A stretch of 6,017 nucleotides of DNA from assembly GCA_028679325.1 (NCBI GenBank), contig JAJRBS010000126.1, positions 1 through 6,017 of the forward strand. The letters run 5' to 3'. Numbering within the stretch: position 1 is the first letter of the stretch; every line of letters begins with the position of its first letter. The notes under the pieces are model-generated. The model was not told where the DNA came from. It was given only the letters and a program-made list of their open reading frames with translations, and did no database searches. Origin of the DNA: Methanoregulaceae archaeon. GTDB taxonomy: Archaea > Halobacteriota > Methanomicrobia > Methanomicrobiales > Methanospirillaceae. Below, one piece after another: positions 1 through 5,084 of the stretch. Position numbers and translations under genes: made by a program.

Positions 1-227
1 ATGATGTAGAAGACCGTTGCCACCAGGAAGACGTCGATGATCTCGATGAAGGTTGCCAGGAGGTCCTTGAGGAAATGAACACTGAAGTCCGGGTTGACCA
101 CCGTATTGACGATGGCGTAGATAACGACGATGAATCCCATGGCGAACAGGAATACCGAGATAAGCGCCGTCCCGATGACAGCCAGGGTAAAAAGCCACTT
201 GCTCGACGAGACGATGGCCTTGATCAT
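1..227 (-). CDS. UPF0114 (YqhA-type) membrane protein, C-terminal part beyond the window
   Basis: A frame with no stop starts at 227 and reads off the left edge, giving the first 75 residues. Residues 11-40 form a long hydrophobic helix after a short basic start (MIKAIVSSSKW). A polar stretch follows (about 41-55), then a second helix with the pattern ELxD-like E62-x2-D65 followed by FLVATVFYII. This arrangement resembles YqhA-type UPF0114 proteins, inner-membrane proteins of about 160-180 residues with no settled function. The start is supported by a strong Shine-Dalgarno run GGGAGGAGG (240-232) just before the ATG. An in-frame ATG at 275 has its own GGAG (284-281) and would add 16 mostly polar residues; I prefer 227 because the signal is stronger and hydrophobic sequence starts soon after. 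The family call is from memory of sequence character, with moderate certainty. Confidence 0.72.
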   Translation of the reverse strand, partial: MIKAIVSSSKWLFTLAVIGTALISVFLFAMGFIVVIYAIVNTVVNPDFSVHFLKDLLATFIEIIDVFLVATVFYI

Positions 228-231
228 GGAG

Positions 232-240
232 CCTCCTCCC
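232..240 (-). promoter_or_regulatory. Strong Shine-Dalgarno of the UPF0114 gene
   Basis: On the minus strand the bases read GGGAGGAGG, ending 4 bases before the ATG at 227. This complements the 3' end of archaeal 16S rRNA and decides the start over the in-frame ATG at 275. Confidence 0.7.
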
Positions 241-378
241 TGATCAGGCTCACAGGTGTCACTGTCGATGGCCATCAGATCTCCCTGGATAACGAATCCA
301 TGTACGCTTCTTGAGTCTCGGGGCATAAGGCATTTTCTCTTTCGATCCTGATCGTGTTTCACCGTCAGACGGATGTTC

Positions 379-423
379 TTGCGTGCCGATGGACGAAAAA
401 AGGTGGCTTCAGGGGGCACGCAA
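379..423 (-). terminator. Inverted repeat with T6 tract behind the lipoprotein gene
   Basis: TTGCGTGCC (379-387) and GGCACGCAA (415-423) form a perfect 9-bp inverted repeat around a 27-base loop. On the minus strand the loop carries a T6 tract (401-396). It lies 43-87 bases past the lipoprotein stop codon. Archaeal termination mainly needs an oligo-T tract in the non-template strand, so the T6 is a plausible end of that transcript. The stem could form a 3' structure, but a T-run inside the loop is not the usual bacterial design. Confidence 0.45.
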
Positions 424-465
424 CAAACACCCCGGTACTACCAGTATGAGGGGATTATTGTCTCC

Positions 466-1167
466 TCAGGAGATCCCAACCTCCCACGCCCCGTCAGACA
501 CGACATTCACCACATACCACCCAGCTTCAGGAATCGCCACATCGATCGTCCCGTTGTATGCCCCGAACTGGTTCGGGAGCGGCTGGACAAAGGTCCCGGT
601 CGGGTCAAAGACGAACCCGCCGCTCTCATTGTAAAGCCAGACAGCGAAGGGTCCTCCTCCGTCATTCTTCAGGGAAAACGAGGTGGCTTTTGCCGCGAGG
701 TTTATATAACCGCTCACAGCAGGGCCCGTTCCATTCAGGTGAACGGGAGGAGCAGGAGGTCTGTTCGCTTCCGGTCTTCCGAGGGTGACATCCCAAATCC
801 CGTTGGAGGTAACGTTCAGCCAGTACAAACCGCCCACGGGTATTCCTGCTGCCTGGGTTGCACGTACCTGGCCGGAACCCCTGATGACCTGCTGGTAAAA
901 ATCGTCATTCGATATCTCGACCAGAAAGAGGCCAGTACCGTTCTGCTCGACCTGCACGAGGTAGAGTCCCGCTTGAAAAGGCACCTGGAGGGACATGTTC
1001 CCTGATCCGACGTGTCCGGTCGCCACAGGAGTCCCCGTCTGGACAGGGATCGCAGTCCCTGTTGGGAAGGGAGTCGTCTCTCCTGTATTCCTGTTTACCA
1101 GGCATCCTCCTGCCATGCAGGACAGGGCAAGGAGGAGCGCAACGAGGAAGGGATATATCCGGTTCAT
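466..1167 (-). CDS. Putative secreted lipoprotein with duplicated beta-rich module and many N-glycosylation sequons
   Basis: The 233-residue protein is not a family I can name. Residues 1-21 are a signal peptide (MNRIYPFLVALLLALSCMAG), followed by C22 as the likely lipidated cysteine. The lipobox AGGC is imperfect at -3, and C17 is an alternative. Residues 23-52 are a Thr/Pro/Gly linker. Two related modules follow, about 53-130 and 145-233. They end alike, GLYWLNVTSNGIWDVTL and GWYVVNVVSDGAWEVGI, which suggests an internal duplication of a beta-sandwich-like unit, joined by a Pro-rich spacer (132-142). Six N-x-S/T sequons (N57, N76, N118, N145, N180, N205) are compatible with archaeal N-glycosylation at the cell surface. 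The gene stands alone: the upstream DUF308 gene ends 145 bases before it with a T8 tract between. The Shine-Dalgarno is weak (GAG), so the start rests on the signal peptide. A surface or binding role is inference only. Confidence 0.82.
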   Translation of the reverse strand: MNRIYPFLVALLLALSCMAGGCLVNRNTGETTPFPTGTAIPVQTGTPVATGHVGSGNMSLQVPFQAGLYLVQVEQNGTGLFLVEISNDDFYQQVIRGSGQVRATQAAGIPVGGLYWLNVTSNGIWDVTLGRPEANRPPAPPVHLNGTGPAVSGYINLAAKATSFSLKNDGGGPFAVWLYNESGGFVFDPTGTFVQPLPNQFGAYNGTIDVAIPEAGWYVVNVVSDGAWEVGIS

Positions 1168-1200
1168 GGATCTCGACTCTGAACAGGATCTGTTGTCCTG

Positions 1201-1217
1201 CAGAAAAGAAATTTCTG
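1201..1217. repeat. Short inverted repeat upstream of the lipoprotein gene
   Basis: CAGAAA (1201-1206) and TTTCTG (1212-1217) are inverted copies with a 5-base spacer, 34-50 bases upstream of the lipoprotein start. It sits in the expected promoter or leader region and could be an operator or a chance AT-rich palindrome. Confidence 0.3.
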
Positions 1218-1241
1218 TTCGTCCTGGTCATACACCGTCCG

Positions 1242-1254
1242 GATAAAAAAAATA
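1242..1254 (-). terminator. T8 tract behind the DUF308 gene, possibly also a TATA element
   Basis: The minus strand reads TTATTTTTTTTAT, with eight consecutive T at 1252-1245, about 60 bases past the DUF308 stop. Such a tract is a good archaeal terminator. Its AT-rich shape could also serve as the TATA box of the lipoprotein gene, which would give a leader of roughly 50 bases. Confidence 0.5.
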
Positions 1255-1312
1255 ACGAGGTATCAGCAAGGTCGCCTTTTTTCCCTTCATCCGTTGGCAT
1301 CTGGATCGTTAT

Positions 1313-1894
1313 TCATGGCCCCTCACCGTCCCATTCGTCAAGCCGTTGATAGGTCATCTCTTCCTGCCGGCCGCCCCGCATCAAAAGGGCCCCGACCAGG
1401 GAGATCACCCCGGATGCGATGAAGAAAGCCCCGGCCAGCTGGACGATAAACAGGGAGGTCGCTTGCGTAGAAAAAAGGATGGATATCCCGATGGCAGCAA
1501 GAAAGATACCCCCGGCGGCGACAAGGATCTTCATGGCCGCCGGGCGGACGGTGAACACCGATGAGAAGAGGAGTCCGAAGCCTGCAATAATGGCGAGGAT
1601 GGAGAAGAGGACGGCCATGAAAGCCCCGATGATCCCCGGGTTGACAAACGAGACCAGCCCGAAGATGAGGAATACTATCCCGATGATCGCAGGAACAGCG
1701 GCAACTGCCCCCCCGCCCCGCGACATGCCATAGGCAATGGCAAAGAGAATGACAGCAATGATGATAGCGACGAGCCCGAAGAGGTAAATCGTGATCCGTA
1801 TCGCCTGCTCAGGGAAAAGGATGAGGAGGACCCCGATGACCACGCCGAGTATCCCCAGTGCAACAGGAAATCTCCACGAACCGCCGGGATTCAT
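1313..1894 (-). CDS. DUF308/HdeD-type six-helix membrane protein
   Basis: The 193-residue protein has six hydrophobic segments, at about residues 9-27, 33-55, 64-83, 88-111, 121-142 and 147-172, and an acidic C-terminal tail ending DEWDGEGP. The helices come in pairs with small polar turns (FPEQAIR after helix 1, FVNPGI after helix 3), as expected of the DUF308 repeat of the HdeD family. In enteric bacteria HdeD is linked to acid resistance; archaeal members have no known role. The frame stays open upstream through ATG 1912 to TTG 1933, but neither has a ribosome site. I chose ATG 1894 because the protein starts directly before helix 1 and a TATA-like AGTATTCA (1924-1917) lies about 26 bases upstream, which would make a leaderless message. 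It is divergent from pspC. Confidence 0.8.
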   Translation of the reverse strand: MNPGGSWRFPVALGILGVVIGVLLILFPEQAIRITIYLFGLVAIIIAVILFAIAYGMSRGGGAVAAVPAIIGIVFLIFGLVSFVNPGIIGAFMAVLFSILAIIAGFGLLFSSVFTVRPAAMKILVAAGGIFLAAIGISILFSTQATSLFIVQLAGAFFIASGVISLVGALLMRGGRQEEMTYQRLDEWDGEGP

Positions 1895-2060
1895 CCTGCA
1901 GACGAATACCATTGCCTGAATACTGGAACGCAATTGTGGAAAAAGCTGTGGATGCAGGGAATTTTGACGGAGCAGTTGAAACGGTTAACCCAGTCATGAC
2001 AGCCCTCTGCCTGGAATTTTCATTCTCAGCGAACAAGCGCATTGGGGGCGACCCCGAATC

Positions 2061-2070
2061 ATGAATTCAT
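2061..2070. repeat. Perfect palindrome ATGAATTCAT upstream of the pspC promoter
   Basis: A perfect 10-bp palindrome lies 8 bases upstream of the TATA-like box of pspC, where an archaeal activator could bind. It may be chance, since one such palindrome is not rare over 6 kb. Confidence 0.25.
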
Positions 2071-2078
2071 CAAAAGGG

Positions 2079-2086
2079 CTTTATCC
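2079..2086 (+). promoter_or_regulatory. TATA-like box of pspC (leaderless)
   Basis: CTTTATCC, preceded by the purine-rich AAAAGGG that could act as BRE, is centred about 24 bases before the ATG at 2107. Since archaeal TATA centres lie about 26 bases before the transcription start, the message should start at or within a few bases of the ATG. No Shine-Dalgarno is present. Confidence 0.5.
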
Positions 2087-2106
2087 GCCCCTGCCGTTCA
2101 TCTCTC

Positions 2107-2304
2107 ATGGAACGGCTCTACCGTTCAAGGACAGACCGGATCATCGGCGGGGTCTGTGGAGGTATCGGGATATACTACAAAACGGACCCGAACCTTGTCC
2201 GTGTCCTCTGGGTAGTCCTCACCCTGCTCAGCGTGGGGATCGGCATCATCGCATACATCGCTGCATGGATACTGATCCCTGAAGAACCTGAGACCCCTGC
2301 CTGA
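2107..2304 (+). CDS. Small PspC-domain membrane protein
   Basis: This 65-residue protein is essentially one PspC domain. It starts with the basic stretch MERLYRSRTDRIIGGVCGGI, then IGIYYKTDPNLVRVLWVV, and a long hydrophobic helix (about 33-60) ending IAAWILIPEEP. The order R-x4-I-GGVCGG-(I/L), then D-P-x-L-V-R, then a helix closing with W-x-L-(I/M)-P is the typical signature of the family. In enterobacteria PspC is an inner-membrane part of the phage-shock response to membrane damage; stand-alone short archaeal copies have no proven role. It appears to be a single-gene unit with a TATA-like box placed for a leaderless transcript, and it converges on the flavoprotein gene. I am sure of the domain but not of a stress role here. 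Confidence 0.93.
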   Translation: MERLYRSRTDRIIGGVCGGIGIYYKTDPNLVRVLWVVLTLLSVGIGIIAYIAAWILIPEEPETPA

Positions 2305-2325
2305 TCCCGGTTCCTTCGCAGGGTG

Positions 2326-2333
2326 TTATTTTT
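2326..2333 (+). terminator. Oligo-T terminator of pspC
   Basis: TTATTTTT lies about 20 bases past the pspC stop, in the 41-base gap to the convergent flavoprotein gene. It contains five T in a row on the plus strand; no matching T-run serves the minus strand here. Confidence 0.45.
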
Positions 2334-2345
2334 CCCGGCTGGATT

Positions 2346-2921
2346 TCAGTGCTGGTGGATCTTTTTAAGAATCCAGGCCATGTTAGCGCCGAGGTTCCGC
2401 ATGGTCCCGATCCCCTCCCCGTCCTGCTCGACTTCCCCGGGGTGGAGCCCGATACCCAGGTTCCAATAGGTCGATCCGACGGTATACATCCCGCTGATTC
2501 CGAAGAAATGGTTGATGGTGTCAAAGGCATGGATACCCCCGGCCCTCCTGACCGCCACAATAGCCGCTCCGACTTTGCGGGTATACAGACCCCCGTTTGC
2601 CATACCGACAAAACCGGACCGGTCGATGAGAGCCTTGGTCTCGGAGCTGACATCGGCGAAATAGGTCGGTGATCCAATAAGGATCCCATCCGCCCCTGCC
2701 ATCTTCTCGATGCAGTCGTTCACCATATCATCGATAACACACTGCCGGTCCTGGTTCTCGAAACACTGCCCGCAGGCGGTACAGCCATGCAAGCGCATTC
2801 CCCCGACCTGAACCAGTTCCGTTGAGATACCCTCTTCTGAAAGGGTGGAAAGGACATGTCCGAGCAGGTGCTCTGTGTTTCCTCCCTTCCTCGGGCTTCC
2901 GTTGAAAGCAACGACCTTCAT
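2346..2921 (-). CDS. Flavodoxin-fold iron-sulfur flavoprotein, Isf-like (NADPH-dependent FMN reductase family)
   Basis: The 191-residue protein has the FMN phosphate-binding loop GSPRKGGNTE at residues 8-17 and a second FMN-contact loop GSPTYF at 84-89. Between them is a compact cysteine cluster C47-x2-C50-x2-C53-x7-C61. Methanosarcina Isf uses a compact motif of this type to hold a [4Fe-4S] cluster next to FMN, so this protein probably also carries both cofactors and moves electrons, possibly to detoxify oxygen or peroxide or from ferredoxin. The partner is not shown by the sequence. The C-terminal stretch HPGEVEQDGEG...TMRNLGANMAW is typical of this archaeal group, and the length fits. It is cytoplasmic, with no signal peptide. 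There is no Shine-Dalgarno, but a TATA-like box about 27 bases upstream suggests a leaderless message. No redox partner gene is adjacent. Confidence 0.9.
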   Translation of the reverse strand: MKVVAFNGSPRKGGNTEHLLGHVLSTLSEEGISTELVQVGGMRLHGCTACGQCFENQDRQCVIDDMVNDCIEKMAGADGILIGSPTYFADVSSETKALIDRSGFVGMANGGLYTRKVGAAIVAVRRAGGIHAFDTINHFFGISGMYTVGSTYWNLGIGLHPGEVEQDGEGIGTMRNLGANMAWILKKIHQH

Positions 2922-2940
2922 CGGATGAAACTAAGAACCG

Positions 2941-2952
2941 TTAAAAGATAAA
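2941..2952 (-). promoter_or_regulatory. TATA-like element of the flavoprotein gene (leaderless)
   Basis: The minus strand reads TTTATCTTTTAA (2952-2941), with its best 8-mer TTTATCTT centred about 27 bases before the ATG at 2921. The transcript should begin at or next to the ATG; the bases just before it (TTTCATCCG) hold no ribosome site. Confidence 0.5.
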
Positions 2953-2968
2953 GGAAGGGGTTATCTGG

Positions 2969-2973
2969 AAAAA
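2969..2973 (-). terminator. Short oligo-T tract behind the PEGA gene
   Basis: Five T in a row on the minus strand start 5 bases past the PEGA stop codon and lie before the flavoprotein promoter. The tract is short, so read-through into the flavoprotein gene is possible. Confidence 0.35.
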
Positions 2974-2977
2974 TTGG

Positions 2978-4315
2978 TCAGTCCTTTCTGCTCCACAGAA
3001 GGAGGGAGACCATGCCCAGGGCCACGAAAGCCAACACCCCGGGGAGAGATCCCTGTGTCGGAGTGGGGGTCGTCACCGGGACAAGGATGGCCGTGACAGG
3101 TGTCGTCTGGCCGGCTGCAACCTGTGCCGAGACCTCCCAGTCCGAGTACCCCGGGAGCTTGAGGAGGATGAGGTGAGACCCCGTGCTTACTCCGGGGAGA
3201 GTGAGGGGGGAGATCCCCATGTACACGTTGTCAAGGAAGACCTGTGCCCCAGCCGGGCTCGATGATACCTGCAGAGTCCCGGTTCCCGGGGCCACTGTCG
3301 GACGATCGGTGGGGGTGGCCAGCAGGGTCTGGCTCACGGTCGTGGTCCCACCCGCGGTGACCTGGACCTGTCCGCTCCAGTCCTGGAAGCCCTGGAGGGA
3401 GAGGCGGACCTGGTGGAACCCGGGAGAGAGGCCCGAGGCGAGCTGCGGTGCCGGGCCATAGTTTCGTCCATCAACGTAGACCGAAGCCCCCTGGGGAAGA
3501 GAGGTGGCGTAGATGCTCCCGGTCGAGGGGGCTACAGCGGTCAGGCTCCCGAAGACGTAGGTGCTCTTTCCGGCGCTCACCGATGCGGTGGTCGAATAAG
3601 GCTGGTACCCGGCCATGCTCAGCTGGATGGTGTGGCTTCCAGGCAGGACGTTATTGAAAGTACAGGGCGTGAGCTGCGAATTCCCGCCATCGAGGATGGC
3701 TGTGGCCCTCTCGGGGTTCGAATCGACGGATATGCTCCCGTACTGGGAGACCGGGGTGAGGTAGGCATTCACGGTTATGGTCTGACCCTCGGCCGGGTTG
3801 CCCTGGTACGATGCGTCCCACTCCTGGTAACCCGGTGCCGTGACCCGGATGACGTGGCCAGGCGTCCCGGTGCTCGATACCTCGACCGTTACCGGGCTCG
3901 TACCCTGGTAGATGTTGTCAAAATAGACGCTCGCTCCGGAGGGAACAGAGGAGATATAATAGTAGCCCTTCCCTCCGCCGATTGGCGGCGTGGTCGGCTG
4001 GGTCACCGGGATGAAGACCAGGTCGGCATGGATGGGGATGGTCTCACCAGCGGCAGGATTGTCAAAGATGGTCTGCGAATACGGGTAATACCCGGACAGC
4101 GTCATGCTCAGGGTGTGTTCGGGGACACCTGTGGTGTACACCGTGACGGTCACCGGGGTGGTTCCCTTATAGGACCCGTCAAGAGTGACCGAAGCCCCGG
4201 ACGGGGTCGAGGTGATCTGATAGTAGCCCTGGTCCCCGCCAATCTGGGCCGCAGCCGGGAGGGCGACGAATAGTGCAGCTAATGCAAGGATGAAGATGTT
4301 CCGCATGTTTTTCAT
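2978..4315 (-). CDS. Secreted surface protein with five PEGA repeats and C-terminal membrane anchor
   Basis: This 445-residue protein begins with a signal peptide (1-23, likely cleavage after PAAA). Five PEGA-type repeats follow at about 30-103, 118-188, 192-260, 265-333 and 346-413. Each has the core (S/T)xPxGAxVxxDxxxxGxxP and a later GY or GF: for example SSVPSGASVYFDNIYQG in repeat 2 and SSSPAGAQVFLDNVYMG in repeat 5. Repeats 1 and 2 form their own type, introduced by GYY and carrying an insertion around TGVPEH / TGTPGH; repeats 3-5 are the compact type. Repeat 3 is the most divergent and has the only cysteine (C218). A TPTPT linker leads to a helix (about 425-440) and the basic end WSRKD, a surface anchor of the kind sorted or retained in archaea. 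PEGA domains are beta-rich modules of surface proteins; the ligand is unknown. The start is supported by GGTGA (4327-4323), seven bases upstream. Confidence 0.92.
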   Translation of the reverse strand: MKNMRNIFILALAALFVALPAAAQIGGDQGYYQITSTPSGASVTLDGSYKGTTPVTVTVYTTGVPEHTLSMTLSGYYPYSQTIFDNPAAGETIPIHADLVFIPVTQPTTPPIGGGKGYYYISSVPSGASVYFDNIYQGTSPVTVEVSSTGTPGHVIRVTAPGYQEWDASYQGNPAEGQTITVNAYLTPVSQYGSISVDSNPERATAILDGGNSQLTPCTFNNVLPGSHTIQLSMAGYQPYSTTASVSAGKSTYVFGSLTAVAPSTGSIYATSLPQGASVYVDGRNYGPAPQLASGLSPGFHQVRLSLQGFQDWSGQVQVTAGGTTTVSQTLLATPTDRPTVAPGTGTLQVSSSPAGAQVFLDNVYMGISPLTLPGVSTGSHLILLKLPGYSDWEVSAQVAAGQTTPVTAILVPVTTPTPTQGSLPGVLAFVALGMVSLLLWSRKD

Positions 4316-4322
4316 GATTGTT

Positions 4323-4327
4323 TCACC
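4323..4327 (-). promoter_or_regulatory. Shine-Dalgarno of the PEGA gene
   Basis: GGTGA on the minus strand lies 7 bases before the ATG at 4315 and matches the anti-SD end GGAGGTGATC. It supports the first ATG over the in-frame ATG three codons later. Confidence 0.5.
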
Positions 4328-4354
4328 GATACAGAAGAGAGATCGATGCCGGGA

Positions 4355-4362
4355 GATATGAA
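4355..4362 (-). promoter_or_regulatory. Possible TATA box of the PEGA gene
   Basis: TTCATATC on the minus strand would place the transcription start near 4332, giving a leader of about 17 bases that still contains the GGTGA ribosome site. The box is a modest match. Confidence 0.35.
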
Positions 4363-4450
4363 ACCCGATGGTTTATCAGCAGACTTTCTCTCTTTCCCGG
4401 AAAAACCCCGTTCACGGCCCTCTCTGAAGGCTGAAGCCTCTCTCACCGGC

Positions 4451-4463
4451 AAAATCTAAAAAA
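4451..4463 (-). terminator. Oligo-T terminator of the cupredoxin gene
   Basis: The minus strand reads TTTTTTAGATTTT right behind the cupredoxin stop codon (six T at 4463-4458, four more at 4454-4451). This is the clearest archaeal-type terminator in the window and separates this gene from the PEGA gene downstream. Confidence 0.6.
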
Positions 4464-4467
4464 TGAT

Positions 4468-4974
4468 TCAGAAGACCCTGAAGGTCCCGAACATAGTGCC
4501 GGAATGGGGGTCACACTGGAAGTGATAATCTCCCACGCTGCAGGGGGCGGTGAACGTGTACGTGATAGAAGAGGGTCCGGTGATGATCTGGCCCTTGAAC
4601 AGGTTCGCTGTTCTCTGATTGTTGGTGTAGAGGGCGAAGTTGTGGGGAACCCCGGAATCCTGGTTCTCGAAGTTGATGGTCACGTTCGAACAGGCAGGGA
4701 CAGAGATGACCGACGTGTTGAAGGCGATGTTCTTCGCGACAAGCCCGATGGTCGCCGCACCGGGCGGGGTCGTGGTTGCTGTCGCCGTAGCTGTTGCGGT
4801 AGTTACCGGCACTGTCGTCGCGGGGGCGGTGGTAGCGGGGACTGTGGTCGGAGGCGAAGTCATGGTCATGGTCGGTGTCGGCGTGACCGGGGGGGCCGGC
4901 GTCGTACATCCTGCCGCAAGGAGCAGGGAAACGGCCAGGAGACCGAGAAGAAGATACGTGCGTTCCTGTCTCAT
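4468..4974 (-). CDS. Cupredoxin-domain lipoprotein (type 1 copper protein)
   Basis: The 168-residue protein has a signal peptide with lipobox LAAGC (lipidated C23), a Thr/Pro/Ala linker of about 50 residues (24-72, with alternating Ala-Thr), and a cupredoxin domain (about 75-168). The expected copper ligands are all visible: H111 in GVPHNFALY, then C154, H157 and M161 in YHFQCDPHSGTMFG. This predicts a blue-copper electron carrier or copper binder tethered to the outer face of the membrane. Two more cysteines, C95 (VPACSNV) and C145 (TAPCSVG), lie where related proteins usually have small or polar residues, and could form a disulfide. An in-frame ATG at 5022 would add 16 residues in front of the signal peptide and overlap the putative promoter, so I chose 4974. 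No cytochrome or oxidase gene is adjacent, so the redox partner is unknown. It is divergent from mscL. Confidence 0.92.
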   Translation of the reverse strand: MRQERTYLLLGLLAVSLLLAAGCTTPAPPVTPTPTMTMTSPPTTVPATTAPATTVPVTTATATATATTTPPGAATIGLVAKNIAFNTSVISVPACSNVTINFENQDSGVPHNFALYTNNQRTANLFKGQIITGPSSITYTFTAPCSVGDYHFQCDPHSGTMFGTFRVF

Positions 4975-4997
4975 GACTGCACCAGTATCTTTGCTGG

Positions 4998-5010
4998 CTC
5001 TTAATGTTTC
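4998..5010 (-). promoter_or_regulatory. Possible promoter of the cupredoxin gene
   Basis: GAAACATTAAGAG on the minus strand combines a BRE-like GAAA with a weak TATA-like ACATTAAG centred about 30 bases before the ATG at 4974. It implies a leader of only a few bases, in which case the weak GGTG before the ATG would not be transcribed in full. Confidence 0.35.
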
Positions 5011-5024
5011 CGGCCAGGCCATCT

Positions 5025-5032
5025 CTTTAAAT
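5025..5032 (+). promoter_or_regulatory. TATA box of mscL
   Basis: CTTTAAAT is a good archaeal TATA match. It predicts a start near 5055 and a leader of about 30 bases that carries the ribosome site GAGGAG. It lies only about 15 bases from the cupredoxin promoter on the other strand. Confidence 0.5.
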
Positions 5033-5070
5033 CCTTTCCTGTCAATTCCATCTGGTACAAAAGAAAAAAC

Positions 5071-5076
5071 GAGGAG
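5071..5076 (+). promoter_or_regulatory. Shine-Dalgarno of mscL
   Basis: GAGGAG lies 8 bases before the ATG at 5085 and fixes the start of the gene. Confidence 0.65.
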
Positions 5077-5084
5077 ATTGCGGT

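Larger units (their letters stand above)
228..465. other. Intergenic region between lipoprotein gene and UPF0114 gene
   Basis: No convincing gene is seen on either strand. It holds the leader of the UPF0114 gene, including an in-frame alternative ATG at 275 and a nine-codon-long minus-strand mini-frame just before it (ATG GAT TCG ... TGA). A weak TATA-like stretch (CCTTATGC) lies near 325-335 on the minus strand. The right part contains the inverted repeat and T6 tract listed separately behind the lipoprotein gene. Short plus-strand frames here lack start signals and overlap these elements. Confidence 0.5.
1895..2106. other. Divergent intergenic region DUF308 / pspC
   Basis: This 212-base region should hold both promoters. 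The plus strand has one open frame through nearly all of it, ending at the TGA at 2062-2064, whose translation contains a protein-like stretch (VEKAVDAGNFDGAVETV). It lacks a convincing start or ribosome site and its third positions are less GC-rich than the neighbouring genes. It may be an eroded gene remnant or chance. A 10-bp palindrome and the pspC TATA box are listed separately. Confidence 0.4.

Noticed and set aside
373..1005. Plus-strand open frame of 210 codons antisense to the lipoprotein gene
   Set aside because: The minus-strand frame has a signal peptide, internal repeats and sequons; the plus frame has none of these and no start signal.
905..1300. Minus-strand frame of 131 codons overlapping the start of the lipoprotein gene
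   Set aside because: It is out of frame with the signal peptide and its product is Arg/Pro/Cys-rich without any pattern.
1895..2042. Minus-strand open frame upstream of, and overlapping, the DUF308 gene
   Set aside because: It is in a different frame, lacks hydrophobic or domain character, and would have to run through the DUF308 gene start.
2306..2338. CCCGG copies on both sides of the pspC terminator as a hairpin
   Set aside because: They are direct repeats, not inverted ones, so they cannot form a stem.
3413..4273. Long plus-strand open frame (286 codons) antisense to the PEGA gene
   Set aside because: Its product is rich in Arg, Gly and Asp with no fold-like pattern, and it exists because the GC-rich third positions of the real PEGA gene remove stops on the other strand.
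4735..4870. Repetitive tract resembling a tandem DNA repeat
   Set aside because: It encodes the Thr/Pro/Ala linker of the cupredoxin lipoprotein; the repeats are irregular and explained by the protein sequence.
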